Part shown: positions 6,726 through 18,923 of the stretch, piece after piece
Layout of the letters: each line of letters begins with the position of its first letter
Position numbering within the stretch: the first letter of the stretch is position 1
Origin: Brevibacillus sp.
GTDB lineage: Bacteria; Bacillota; Bacilli; Brevibacillales; Brevibacillaceae
Direction: 5' to 3'
Assembly: GCA_029240815.1 (NCBI GenBank)
Contig: JARDZO010000065.1
Coordinates: forward strand, 1 to 21,282
Length of the DNA: 21,282 nucleotides
Notes under the pieces: model-generated
The model's input: the letters and a program-made list of their open reading frames with translations, nothing else
Databases searched by the model: none
What the model was told of the DNA's origin: nothing
Translations under genes and position numbers: made by a program

Positions 6726-8432
6726 TTATTTTGACAGATTGAGATATTCATGGGCTAAAATCAAAAAGACGCTGGAGGTCCAAGTGAAAGCCCGGTCACG
6801 CAATCCCCTCCCCGACTGCGCGTCAAAGTTTTCCGCCATGCCGTTCGCCGCCGCCATAGAACAGAAACGACGGGCCAATTCGGCAGCAAAAGCTGGTTCA
6901 CCCGAGACGAGCAGACCGTCTGCCAGCAGCATGGTGGATGGCGCCCAGATCGGACCGCGCCAGTAGCCGTCCGACACGTAGAATGGGCTGGCCACGTTTT
7001 CTGTGGCAAGGCCGTTGTTCGTGAGAAAACGCCCCTCCTCTTTCAACCCGTTGATCAAACGGTTGCGGATTCCTTGTGGCAACCGTTTGCCGAGGAGGAT
7101 CGGCATGAACATCAGCAAAGTATCCGCCTCCACAGGATCATGACTCCCGGAGCGTCGGGCCACGAAGCGCTCCCCCGTCCAGAAATGCTCCATCATCTTC
7201 TCCAGTGTCGCGTCGGCCATCGCCTGCCATTGTATTGCTTCTTCCGGCTTGCCCAGGCTGCCTGCGATGTCCGCCAATTCGTCTAACTGGATAATGAGAT
7301 AGGCGCACAAGTCGGGGCTTTCCAGGGGTACGCCTGCATGAAAAGCGGTGCTGTTGTCCCAGCCGCTGTCATTTCCGTGATTGTATTGGGGAATGCCATC
7401 GCCATCGTCGTCGCGGTGACGGAACCACCACATCGTCCAACGGGCAAGCGGTTCGTACACTTCCCGCAGCTGCTCCTCTCCGATCGCGTCCGACCTCTTT
7501 CTCATCCACTTCAGCGTCCAACCGTGGATCGGCGGTTTGCAGCAGTTCCACAGGGCATGCCTGTCATTCATGAAATCGGGCAAGGTACCGCTCCCATCCT
7601 GCCGATCGAAAAACAATAGGAACTGATCCCATGCCAATCTCGGATTGTCCTTTATAAGAGCCATCGCATTGAAACAGTGGTCCCAGCTCCATACGTTCGT
7701 CATCCAGTTTTTCGACATGTACATCGCGGGGCGGGGCAAATATCCCTCCGCTTCCACCACACACGACCAGGTGATGTAAGCGGCCAATTCGCGGGCTTCC
7801 ATGTAAGGTTCAGGGACGGAAAGCGTTTGGGCAAGCCAGGTCTGGTACCCCCCTTTCACCCGGTTGTGAGCTGTGGCAAAATCACAGTCGTATTCCCGCT
7901 GAGGACAAACCGTGACGTACTCTTCCACTGCCCCTTCCATTTTTCCCGATTCAGGATCAGGAAAAAAGTCGGCCACCACATGACCGCACTTCGTCCCCTC
8001 CCAAGGAGCGTCCATCGCCAAAGTTCCCGCAAGCGGTACCAGCTTGAACCGCACCTCCCGGGCAAAGCTGTTCACCTCCCAGTTCGAATCGCCTGCAGGA
8101 ATCGCGTAGTCATATGGGCCATTTTGCAAAGTGAGCCGAAGACCGGCACCTTCTCCACGCACCCGCAGCACCTTCGGATCCGGCATGCAAAACTCGACGA
8201 ACCCTTCCTCTCCATCGAGGCGCACCTTTGTCGGGGTTGCATTTGTCTCAAACGGGACGGATCTGCCGCTATATATCAGCTCGATCCGGAAAACGGCACC
8301 GATGTCATTATCTCCGCCCCGAACGCTCCGCAGATAAAGCCCTTCCCGGCGCCTTCCATTCCCAGGCAACCAGGAAATGACCATAAACGAGCCATAGCGG
8401 CTGAAAGGCACTTGTTCCACATTAAACCCCAT
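6726..8432 (-). CDS. GH63/MGH1-like intracellular glycosidase
   Basis: A 568-residue protein without signal peptide. Residues 1-200 are a beta-rich N-terminal domain, and about 205-568 are an (alpha/alpha)6 toroid of the GH63/MGH1 (mannosylglycerate-hydrolase-like, trehalase-like) superfamily. Signature segments are NVWSWDHCFNAMAL (246-259), YNHGNDSGWDNST (350-362) with Asp359 as likely general acid, GYWRGPIWAPSTMLL (489-503), and AENFDAQSG (533-541) with Glu534 as likely base. Assignment of the pair is by analogy with GH63. Known relatives act on alpha-glucosides, mannosylglycerate or glucosylglycerate; the true substrate cannot be read from sequence. Its start overlaps the end of the yesL-like gene by 11 bases, with AAGGAG inside that gene, so it is co-translated with the transporter. 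It probably works in the cytoplasm on the imported sugar after or beside the beta-galactosidase. Confidence 0.8.
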   Translation of the reverse strand: MGFNVEQVPFSRYGSFMVISWLPGNGRRREGLYLRSVRGGDNDIGAVFRIELIYSGRSVPFETNATPTKVRLDGEEGFVEFCMPDPKVLRVRGEGAGLRLTLQNGPYDYAIPAGDSNWEVNSFAREVRFKLVPLAGTLAMDAPWEGTKCGHVVADFFPDPESGKMEGAVEEYVTVCPQREYDCDFATAHNRVKGGYQTWLAQTLSVPEPYMEARELAAYITWSCVVEAEGYLPRPAMYMSKNWMTNVWSWDHCFNAMALIKDNPRLAWDQFLLFFDRQDGSGTLPDFMNDRHALWNCCKPPIHGWTLKWMRKRSDAIGEEQLREVYEPLARWTMWWFRHRDDDGDGIPQYNHGNDSGWDNSTAFHAGVPLESPDLCAYLIIQLDELADIAGSLGKPEEAIQWQAMADATLEKMMEHFWTGERFVARRSGSHDPVEADTLLMFMPILLGKRLPQGIRNRLINGLKEEGRFLTNNGLATENVASPFYVSDGYWRGPIWAPSTMLLADGLLVSGEPAFAAELARRFCSMAAANGMAENFDAQSGRGLRDRAFTWTSSVFLILAHEYLNLSK

Positions 8433-9060
8433 AGTTCTTCTCCTTTTGAGCGATTCTTTTCTCGATTCTCATAAAAACTCGCCCAGCCCGCCAAGACATC
8501 CAGCAAGCACTCAAACTGCCGCCGATCAGCAAGAGAAGGACAGGCAATGCAAACAGGACGCCTGCGATTGCCGCACAACCAGCAAACGTCAGCAGACCAT
8601 GCGGCAAAGAGGCCGCACCGATGACGACGGCACTCTTCACACAACGGTACCACGGCAAGCGGAAGCGTGCATGTACCGGGAACACGAAACAAAGGACGCT
8701 GGCATAGACCAGCAACGCGCCGACCATAAAGGCTGCGATCACATGGTGGAGCACTGTCTCTCCCCACGTAAAAAACATCAGGTCAGCTGCCAGCACCATT
8801 CCGACTATTAGCAAGGCATAGCCGATCAGCAGGCTTGTGCCGAAGCCGTTTCGGTACGTTTTCAAAAACGTGCGGAGCAGTGGCACGTCTACCTCCCCCG
8901 CCGTCCATCGGTCCACCACGGCAAACATGGCCGCAGTCGCCGGAAACAGCCCAAAAATCACGCCTCCCATCAGGGTGAACAAGAGCCACAGGACGTTCAC
9001 CAGTACCATCCGTCCTAGCCACTCACCCCACCCGTGCAGCTTCCAAAGGAATGCTTCCAT
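8422..9060 (-). CDS. YesL-like DUF624 membrane protein
   Basis: A 212-residue protein with about five hydrophobic segments (for example MVLVNVLWLLFTLMGGVIFG, YALLIVGMVLAADLMFF, FAGCAAIAGVLFALPVLLLL), matching the DUF624 family named after B. subtilis YesL. These proteins are regularly encoded beside CUT1 sugar ABC transporters and YesMN regulators. Their molecular role is unknown; a helper role in transport or export is often supposed. I start at ATG 9060, which has AGGGAG six bases upstream, rather than GTG 9075, which overlaps the previous stop. It sits between the second permease and the GH63-like gene and overlaps the latter by 11 bases. Confidence 0.8.
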   Translation of the reverse strand: MEAFLWKLHGWGEWLGRMVLVNVLWLLFTLMGGVIFGLFPATAAMFAVVDRWTAGEVDVPLLRTFLKTYRNGFGTSLLIGYALLIVGMVLAADLMFFTWGETVLHHVIAAFMVGALLVYASVLCFVFPVHARFRLPWYRCVKSAVVIGAASLPHGLLTFAGCAAIAGVLFALPVLLLLIGGSLSACWMSWRAGRVFMRIEKRIAQKEKNYGV

Positions 9061-9071
9061 CTCTATCTCCC

Positions 9072-9881
9072 TCACTTCAATCCGACGCTTGCCGCGTTAT
9101 CGACAATGTAGCGCTGGGCGATGAAAAAAATGGCGAGCGGCGGCAGGCAAATCAGGAATGTTACCGCCATGAGCGACGTGTGATTGACTTCATACATGCC
9201 GGTGAACTGCGCAAGACCAAGCGTCAACGTATACTTGCTCTGGTCATTCAGGAAAATGAGCGGCCCTAGGTAGTCGTTCCAGGCCGACAGCATGTTGAAC
9301 ACGCTGACCAGTATGAGTGCCGGGGCCATCAGCGGCATGATGATCCGGGCATAAATTTGGAACGAGCCCGCACCGTCGATCCGTGCCGCTTCGTCAAGCT
9401 CCTTGGGGATAGTCAGGATAAACTGCCGCAGCAGGAAGATGTAAAACGGCGCGCCGAACCAGGAAGGGACGATCAACGGCTTCAAGGTGTTAATCCAACC
9501 GAGATAGTTGAATTCCATATACAGCGGAATCATCGTTACCTCCCAAGGGATCATCATGGTCGCCAGCAAGACCATGAACAAGAAGTCGCGCCCTTTGAAG
9601 CGGAAACGGGCAAAACCGTAAGCAACCAACGAAGACGAAATCAACTGGCCAACCGTCGTCAGCACAGTGACGAGCACGGAGTTGACGAGAAATGTGTTGA
9701 ACGGCTGCGACATCCAGGCTTCGATGAAGTTCTGCCAGACGAATCGCGAAGGAATCCACTGGGGAGGAAACGTGTAGATTTCATCCGACGGTTTCACAGC
9801 GGTCACGACCATCCAGTAAAAAGGCGCGAGGAAAAGGGCAGAGCATAGAATCAATAGGCAGTACGTCATGATTTTCCTCAT
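9072..9881 (-). CDS. Sugar ABC transporter permease, MalG/AraQ type
   Basis: A 269-residue inner permease of the CUT1 family with six predicted membrane spans, the first being TYCLLILCSALFLAPFYWMV. The ATPase-docking EAA loop is visible as DEAARIDGAGSFQIYARIIM, and the C-terminal YIVDNAASVGLK is usual for MalG-type subunits. It pairs with the permease encoded just upstream. The start at ATG 9881 overlaps the TGA of that gene as ATGA and has AGGGGG six bases upstream; the longer frame to 9929 lacks an RBS. Together with the binding protein it forms an importer for an oligosaccharide or glycoside. No ATPase gene is present, so it probably shares an MsmX/MsiK-type ATPase. Confidence 0.93.
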   Translation of the reverse strand: MRKIMTYCLLILCSALFLAPFYWMVVTAVKPSDEIYTFPPQWIPSRFVWQNFIEAWMSQPFNTFLVNSVLVTVLTTVGQLISSSLVAYGFARFRFKGRDFLFMVLLATMMIPWEVTMIPLYMEFNYLGWINTLKPLIVPSWFGAPFYIFLLRQFILTIPKELDEAARIDGAGSFQIYARIIMPLMAPALILVSVFNMLSAWNDYLGPLIFLNDQSKYTLTLGLAQFTGMYEVNHTSLMAVTFLICLPPLAIFFIAQRYIVDNAASVGLK

Positions 9882-10798
9882 TGCGCACCCCCTTCCGGCT
9901 GTTGTGCATCGGACTCGTAGTAAACCCAACGCGCCGACGACCTGAACACCGCAAATGTCATGGTGAGAATAATCAGAAACATGAACCAGGAGTTAGCTGA
10001 CGCGTATCCCATCTTGAAGTACTTGAATGCGTTATCGTAGGCGTACATCGCGTAGAAGTAGGTGGACTGCAGCGGACCTCCTCCTGTTAGCAGCAAAGCG
10101 AGACTCAACTGTTGAAAAGCGCTGATGATCGTCGTGACCAGATTGAACAGGATCGTGGGGCTCAGCATCGGGAGCGTAATTTTGAAAAACTGGCTGAAAG
10201 GGCCTGCTCCGTCGATCGCGGCCGCTTCATACAGGCTTTGGGGAATGTTTTTGAGCCCGGCGAGAAAGATCAGCACCATCGAGCCCTGCCCCCATAGACT
10301 GGCGATTACCATTGCCACCAGCGCCCATGTGGTATCGTTGAGCCAGTCCGGTCCTTCGATCCCAATCACAGACAGCAAAAAGTTGAAAATGCCGTACTGG
10401 CCATCGTAGACCCAAGCCCAGATCATCGCCAAGGCGACGCCGGAGATCACGCTTGGCAGGTAGAATACGGTACGGAAAAAGCTGCGGGCTTTCACGTTCT
10501 GGTTCAGCAGGATCGCCAGAAACAGGGCGACCAGCAGATTGAGCGGCACGAACAGGAGAGAGAACTTGACGGTCACCCATAGGGAGAGCCAGAACAGCGG
10601 ATCGTCGGTAAACATCGCTATATAATTTTGCAACCAGACAAAAGTGACTTCGCCTACCACGGGCCAATCGAAAAAGCTCATGACCAGCGAGAATATCATG
10701 GGCCCGAGGGTGAAGGCGGCAAAGCCGAATACCCATGGCAGGATAAAAAGATAGGGGGTGATCACCCCCCTGTTCAACCTCCGCTTTTTCATTGTCAC
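9878..10798 (-). CDS. Sugar ABC transporter permease, MalF/LacF type
   Basis: About 306 residues with six membrane spans, the first being TPYLFILPWVFGFAAFTLGP. The EAA loop reads YEAAAIDGAGPFSQFFKITL. It is the MalF-like partner of the downstream MalG-like permease and is translationally coupled to it through ATGA. Start choice is uncertain. GTG 10798 has GGGGAAGG eight bases upstream and gives MTMKKRRLNRG; ATG 10816 lies only two bases past the binding-protein stop and has no good RBS; ATG 10792 is 14 bases from the same RBS. The family assignment does not depend on this. Confidence 0.9.
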   Translation of the reverse strand: MTMKKRRLNRGVITPYLFILPWVFGFAAFTLGPMIFSLVMSFFDWPVVGEVTFVWLQNYIAMFTDDPLFWLSLWVTVKFSLLFVPLNLLVALFLAILLNQNVKARSFFRTVFYLPSVISGVALAMIWAWVYDGQYGIFNFLLSVIGIEGPDWLNDTTWALVAMVIASLWGQGSMVLIFLAGLKNIPQSLYEAAAIDGAGPFSQFFKITLPMLSPTILFNLVTTIISAFQQLSLALLLTGGGPLQSTYFYAMYAYDNAFKYFKMGYASANSWFMFLIILTMTFAVFRSSARWVYYESDAQQPEGGAQ

Positions 10799-10818
10799 GA
10801 CGGCAACCTTCCCCATTC

Positions 10819-12111
10819 TTATTTTTGCATGTATTTCTGCGAGTCGGTGACCGCCTTGTTCAGCAGCTCCTGCGCGTCCTGACCGAGCATGATCGCGTTG
10901 ACGGCGGCGGACAGGTTGCGGTTGATTTCATTCCAATGCGGATGCAACAGGAACGCCGGCGTGTCCGTGGACTGTTCCAACATCTTGTAGAAAGGCGCGT
11001 ACAACGGATCCTGGTCCATTTTCATCTCTTGCACCACGCTGATGCGCACTGGCAAATCTGCCGTCCTCATCTTGATGGAATCCTTGGAGACGAAAAACTT
11101 GATGAACTCCCAGGCAAGCTCCTTGTTTTTGGAATCCTTGGCGATGGAGAGCGCCGACTGGGCGATGACCCCTTTTGCCTGTTTTCCTGGGAACGATGGC
11201 ATGACCACTGTACCAAAGTCGACTCCCGCTTTTTTGTACGATTCTAGAGACCAGACGCCGTTATCGTACAAGGCCAGCTTGCCTGCCTTGAACAGGTCGT
11301 TGCCGCTCTGCTGGTTTTTGCCGCCCACCAATAAAGCGCTCTTCTCTTTTACCAGATCGCCGAAGATTTGCAGCGTTTCGGCTGTTTCCTTGCTGTTCAT
11401 GTAGCCATCGATCATTTTGCCGTCCGGGCTGATAAAGCTGCTGCCGTTACTCCATACGAATCCCTGCAAGTCGTAGGTATCGGGTTCCGAGCGGGCTGCG
11501 AATCCGAACTGCTTCTTCTCAGGCTTGGTCAGTTGTTTTGCCGCAGCCTTGAAGTCGTCCCACGTCCATGACTCTGTAGGTTGGGGAACACCTGCCTCGT
11601 CAAACAGCTTCTTGTTGTAAAACATGACCCGTGTCGAGAATCCCGCAGGCAGGCCGTACAAGGCACCGTTCATCCGGTTATAATTCAGCAGCCCCTGGTA
11701 AAAATCGTCGATTGCGATATCCGGATCCTTTTTCAGAAAATCGTCGAGCGGTTCCAACGAAGTGTGGTAGGTGGGGAAATCCCACATGTACATGACGTCC
11801 GGCGGGTTTTTCGCACCGAACGCGGCGACCAACTTCTGGTCAAACCCGTCCGCGTAAGCCTCCACTTGCACTTTCACTCCGGGATGCGATTGTTCGAACT
11901 TCATCGCGATGTCTTGCTGAATCTTCAGCATTTCATCCGTGTCCCAGGTGGCGAAGCGAAGTGTAACCGCTTCCTTTTTTCCGGATGATTCAGCCCCGCC
12001 GGGATTGTCCGCGGTGCCTGTTCCCTGGGTGGACCGGGAATCGGTGCAGCCGGCTAGCAGCACGGATGCGGCAAGCGCGCACGACAGCAGATACGACGCC
12101 ATTTTGCTCAT
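10819..12111 (-). CDS. Sugar-binding lipoprotein of an ABC transporter
   Basis: A 430-residue family 1 extracellular solute-binding protein. Residues 1-22 are a lipoprotein signal with lipobox LLAGC, so Cys22 would be acylated and the protein anchored outside the membrane. A flexible Ser/Gly-rich linker follows (TQGTGTADNPGGAESSGKK). The mature domain has the usual features of cluster-B binders: VTLRFATWDTDEM, the hinge region ALYGLPAGFSTRVMFYNKKL and ELAWEFIKFFVSKD. It is the first gene of the transport operon, with GGGGG about ten bases before ATG 12111, and lies directly behind the conserved operator-promoter module at 12161-12224. The ligand is unknown; with a beta-galactosidase and a GH63-like enzyme encoded nearby, a galactoside or mixed glycoside is a reasonable guess. 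Confidence 0.93.
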   Translation of the reverse strand: MSKMASYLLSCALAASVLLAGCTDSRSTQGTGTADNPGGAESSGKKEAVTLRFATWDTDEMLKIQQDIAMKFEQSHPGVKVQVEAYADGFDQKLVAAFGAKNPPDVMYMWDFPTYHTSLEPLDDFLKKDPDIAIDDFYQGLLNYNRMNGALYGLPAGFSTRVMFYNKKLFDEAGVPQPTESWTWDDFKAAAKQLTKPEKKQFGFAARSEPDTYDLQGFVWSNGSSFISPDGKMIDGYMNSKETAETLQIFGDLVKEKSALLVGGKNQQSGNDLFKAGKLALYDNGVWSLESYKKAGVDFGTVVMPSFPGKQAKGVIAQSALSIAKDSKNKELAWEFIKFFVSKDSIKMRTADLPVRISVVQEMKMDQDPLYAPFYKMLEQSTDTPAFLLHPHWNEINRNLSAAVNAIMLGQDAQELLNKAVTDSQKYMQK

Positions 12112-12160
12112 GGAATAGCCCCCTTTTTGTGAAAGCAGCTGGTTGTACTTGTTGACCTTA

Positions 12161-12224
12161 ATTCTAGCGAAAGGGAGAATCTGGCCAAACGGTATTCTGT
12201 ATGGAATCGCGTGCCATCTTGTTT
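12161..12224 (-). promoter_or_regulatory. Shared operator-promoter module, copy 1
   Basis: This 64-base segment is about 85% identical (55 of ~65 aligned positions by hand) to 18860-18923. Invariant pieces on the minus strand include AACAAGAT, TACAGAAT and CCCTTTCGCTAGAAT. TAGAAT is a good -10 box lying 50 bases before the binding-protein ATG, but there is no good -35 at matching distance in both copies, as expected for an activator-dependent promoter. Two similar short motifs spaced about one helical turn apart (GATTCC, then GAATACC) would suit an AraC-type activator such as the adjacent YesN-like regulator. The binding protein is inferred; the conservation is seen directly. Confidence 0.75.
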
Positions 12225-12254
12225 TACTTTTTTATATTCTGATTGTTCCGAAAA

Positions 12255-13427
12255 CTACAAGTGCATTTCTGTTCGACCGAGTTTCTCCTTTTGTTCGGCC
12301 CGATAAAGGCTGGGAGTCGTTCCTACACATTTTTTGAACCATTTGCTAAAGTATTTGGCGTCCGGCATGCCCACTTTTTCCGATATCTCCTGTATGTTCA
12401 TCGGGGTCGTCTTCAAGAGTTCGCAGGCCAGCTTCACCCGTTTTCCGTCCACGTATGTTCCGAAGTTTTCCCCCACCGTTTTCTTGAACAGCGTGCTGAA
12501 ATGGCTGCGGCTCAGGCCCACATGCCTTGCCACCTCGCTTCCTGCAAGCGGTGACGAAATGTGGTCCATGATATAGTGGACCGCCTTGCCGATCGTCTCC
12601 TGCCAGGTGTCGTTCTGCAGATCATACGCTTCTGCCAGCTCCGCCTGCTTGTGCAAGCCCCGCACTCCCCGCCGCCACGCTTCTTCACCGCTGATCGGCC
12701 CCGCTGTCTCCCAACGAAGATTGGGACGGCGAATTCTCCATTCGACCAGGAGCGTATCCAGCTTGCTCTTATTCGAAGTGAACACATAGCACCGATCCTC
12801 CCCACAGGGAATCGCTACGCATTCCGTGTCCATCTCCCTTTTGATTTCTTCTAGTGCGGAATTGCCCCCGGCGCTTCGCAGCAGGCAGACATGGAATGGT
12901 TGGTTCATCCATTGCCACTCTTTCTTGAGCAGCTCTTTCAAGTCTGCCTCGAACTTTTGGCTGAAGCCAAAGAGCCATGCGCAAAACGACGCATTGCGCT
13001 TCTCCGTTTCCGCCAAGCCGTTGCCGTTCGGAGTGGCGGTCTTCTCCCCATAGATCTCGCTTTGGAACTGCTCCAGGTACCGCTCCAGCTCGTCATCATG
13101 AAACTCCGTTTTCAGTAGGTATCCGCACACACCCAAGCGGATTCCCTGCTGGGCATAGGCAAAATCCTGATGGCAGCTCAGCAGGAGAATTTTCGTTTGC
13201 GGGGAGTGGTCTTTGACCTTTTTCGTCAGCTCCAAACCGTCCATTACGGGCATGACGATATCTGTGATGAGCACGTCAGGCTCATGCTGCACGAACGCTT
13301 CCCAGCCTTTCTGTCCGTTGGGAGCGTCTGCGATCACTTCCATCCCGTACTTTTCCCACGCAACAGTTGCCGTGAGACCTTTTCGTACAAGAACCTCATC
13401 ATCTACAATCAGCACTTTAATACTCAT
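12255..13427 (-). CDS. YesN-type response regulator, REC plus AraC-type DNA-binding domain
   Basis: A 390-residue regulator. The receiver domain (about 1-120) has the acidic pocket Asp9-Asp10-Glu11, phospho-acceptor Asp56 in LITDIVMP and Lys106 in GYLLKT. A poorly conserved middle region follows. The C-terminal AraC/XylS double helix-turn-helix (about 285-385) contains SEVARHVGLSRSHFSTLFKK and IQEISEKVGMPDAKYFSKWF. This is the usual partner of YesM-type kinases and typically activates an adjacent sugar transporter operon. The start overlaps the kinase gene by 11 bases, with GGGAGGGGG upstream, so the two are co-expressed. Downstream, 143 bases with no obvious terminator separate it from the binding-protein gene, so some read-through is possible. 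The module at 12161-12224 and its twin are its likely targets. Confidence 0.93.
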   Translation of the reverse strand: MSIKVLIVDDEVLVRKGLTATVAWEKYGMEVIADAPNGQKGWEAFVQHEPDVLITDIVMPVMDGLELTKKVKDHSPQTKILLLSCHQDFAYAQQGIRLGVCGYLLKTEFHDDELERYLEQFQSEIYGEKTATPNGNGLAETEKRNASFCAWLFGFSQKFEADLKELLKKEWQWMNQPFHVCLLRSAGGNSALEEIKREMDTECVAIPCGEDRCYVFTSNKSKLDTLLVEWRIRRPNLRWETAGPISGEEAWRRGVRGLHKQAELAEAYDLQNDTWQETIGKAVHYIMDHISSPLAGSEVARHVGLSRSHFSTLFKKTVGENFGTYVDGKRVKLACELLKTTPMNIQEISEKVGMPDAKYFSKWFKKCVGTTPSLYRAEQKEKLGRTEMHL

Positions 13428-15126
13428 CGGAATCCCCCTCCCGCTTGGGCCATGTCAGTTGGATAACGGTTCCTTCACCGGGTACGGAATGGATCGCGAG
13501 GCCGTATTCCGCTCCAAAGTGAAGCTTGAATTTTTGATCTACATTGCAAACACCGAGACCCCGCTTTCCGCGTCGCTGCACCGATGGATCCAGCAAGCTG
13601 GCCATCCTCTCCGGTATAATGCCGGCCCCATCGTCGGACAGGGTGAGCACAATGTTATCTCCGTCGGAAGTGACTCCAAGGCGTATCGTCCCCTGTCCGT
13701 CTTCGAACGCATGGAAAAAGATGTTCTCCAACAGCGGCTGCAGCGACATCCGCGGAATCAGGAAGGAGTGGAGAGCGGGATCAGAGTCCAGCTGGAAGCG
13801 AAACACCGGGCCGTAGCGAATCTCTTGTATGTGCAGAAAGTGCTCCACGGTTTGCAGTTCCTTTTCAAGCGGAACCAGCTCGTGGGTGAAATCCAGGTTG
13901 CCCTCCAGCACCTTGATCAAGTGGTACAGCATCAGGCGAATGTCATCGGCGCCCTGCAGTCGGGCTTTCCACTGGATGGAATTCAGCGTGTTGAACAAGA
14001 GGTGAGGATTGATCTGGTAGTGGAACGCGCGCAATTCCGCCTCCTTTTTCAGCTGCTCCGTGCGGCCAACCTCCGTCACCAGCGAATGAATCTGCTTCAC
14101 CATATGGTTGAAACTGAGGCCAAGTCGCCCGATTTCGTCTTCAGAGTCAATGCGCGTACGTGTTTGCAGTGCGCCGTTCCCGACCAGGTGCATCGATTCC
14201 TCCAGACGCCTGATCCTTTGCGTGATGCGACGTGAAAACAGATAAGCAAGTGCCAGCACTAGGACGAGGGAGACGGCCATGGCGATCACGGTGGAAGAAC
14301 GGATCACATCGGACGATCGGTAGAACTGGTCGTACGGCATGCGCACCTCGATCGTCCAGTTGTTCGACTCCATACGCCGTGTCCACACAATGTCAGTCGT
14401 CTTTGCATGAAATTCGCCGTTCGTTTCGTAAATGATGCTCCCGTCGGCTTCGGATATCCGGATGTGGGAGGACATATCTTTCTCCAGCAGAGCGAAAAGA
14501 TGAAACAGCTTCTGCGCGTCCATCTCGATCAAGATCCGGCTTTCCTTCATTACCCCGTACTGGCTGAGCACGGGGACAAGCAAGCCCAAGACCTTTTCGT
14601 CCCGCGGGCGGGATTCCGACCGGCGCAAATAGTGGCTCGGCGTGTAAAATCCCAACCAGTGCTCCACTTCCATTTTCGGGGGAAGCGCCTTCCACCAGGG
14701 TTCCTGCTTAAGCTGATTGATGTTGATGGCGTTTTTCCCGTAAAAGTAGCCCGACTTGGTGATGACGAAGATCCCTTTCGTATCCAGCGTCCGATGGGCA
14801 TCCAGATAGCGTTCGAAGTTTTTTTGTTCCAAAAAGCCTGAGTAGGTCTTGGGCACCTCTTCCCGGACGACGATCAAGGTCGGATCCGACAGGTAGGAAT
14901 TGATGTCATAAGCGATGTAGCGCATCTGGCTCAAGCTGGTGTCGATCTGGAACTGGAGCTGGGTGACGATGTACTGCCCGTAGTCGCTGAATTGGGAATG
15001 GACTGCTTCGGCTGACTTGAAGTAGGACATGGTCCCGAGGATAATCAGGGGGATAATGGCCACGATCAGAAAAAACAAAACGAGTTTAGCGTGAATGCTT
15101 CGTTTTGGCACAAGCAATAATCGCAT
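13417..15126 (-). CDS. YesM-type membrane sensor histidine kinase
   Basis: A 569-residue kinase. The first membrane span is at about 14-33 (KLVLFFLIVAIIPLIILGTM), followed by a ~240-residue extracellular sensor, probably of the dCache type. The second span is at about 278-297 (TVIAMAVSLVLVLALAYLF). A HAMP linker lies at about 298-350. The His_kinase domain has QINPHLLFNTLN with His375 (His369 stands nearby). The ATPase domain shows LQPLLENIFFHAF, LSDDGAGI and GKRGLGVCNV. It should sense an outside sugar or the loaded binding protein and phosphorylate the response regulator encoded in the 11-base overlap downstream. ATG 15126 is supported by AAAGGAGG, although the spacing (11 bases) is long. 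No clear promoter is seen in the 121 bases after lacZ; part of its expression may come from lacZ read-through. Confidence 0.92.
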   Translation of the reverse strand: MRLLLVPKRSIHAKLVLFFLIVAIIPLIILGTMSYFKSAEAVHSQFSDYGQYIVTQLQFQIDTSLSQMRYIAYDINSYLSDPTLIVVREEVPKTYSGFLEQKNFERYLDAHRTLDTKGIFVITKSGYFYGKNAININQLKQEPWWKALPPKMEVEHWLGFYTPSHYLRRSESRPRDEKVLGLLVPVLSQYGVMKESRILIEMDAQKLFHLFALLEKDMSSHIRISEADGSIIYETNGEFHAKTTDIVWTRRMESNNWTIEVRMPYDQFYRSSDVIRSSTVIAMAVSLVLVLALAYLFSRRITQRIRRLEESMHLVGNGALQTRTRIDSEDEIGRLGLSFNHMVKQIHSLVTEVGRTEQLKKEAELRAFHYQINPHLLFNTLNSIQWKARLQGADDIRLMLYHLIKVLEGNLDFTHELVPLEKELQTVEHFLHIQEIRYGPVFRFQLDSDPALHSFLIPRMSLQPLLENIFFHAFEDGQGTIRLGVTSDGDNIVLTLSDDGAGIIPERMASLLDPSVQRRGKRGLGVCNVDQKFKLHFGAEYGLAIHSVPGEGTVIQLTWPKREGDSDEY

Positions 15127-15194
15127 TGGTCAGGGAGCCTCCTTTCGCGATGCCGAGCTGTTCGCTCCTCTCTTTTTTAGTTCGCCAAAACGGC

Positions 15195-15228
15195 AAAAAA
15201 TCCCCCGTTGGCTCATCCAGCGAGGGGG
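15195..15228 (-). terminator. Terminator after lacZ
   Basis: On the minus strand CCCCC pairs with GGGGG, with a short inner TGG/CCA helix, and is followed by A and six T residues. It begins 19 bases past the lacZ stop and probably separates the lacZ unit from the sensor-kinase gene, though the stem is short and may leak. Confidence 0.6.
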
Positions 15229-15247
15229 TATCAATGAAAGTTTCCCT

Positions 15248-18821
<3,574 letters not shown>

Positions 18822-18859
18822 AAACGTCTCCCCCCTTCTGTCACACTGTGTTGCGTCTC

Positions 18860-18923
18860 ATTCTAGCGAAAGGGGGGACTGGACAAAACGGCATTCTGTA
18901 CGGAGTCGCGTGTGATCTTGTTT
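18860..18923 (-). promoter_or_regulatory. Shared operator-promoter module, copy 2
   Basis: This is the twin of 12161-12224, equally long, with the same AACAAGAT, TACAGAAT and CCCTTTCGCTAGAAT blocks on the minus strand. TAGAAT ends 39 bases before GTG 18821. Sequence outside the 64 bases is not conserved between the copies, so selection or recent duplication acted on just this unit. It would place the GcvPB-like fragment and lacZ under the same control as the transporter. Confidence 0.75.
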
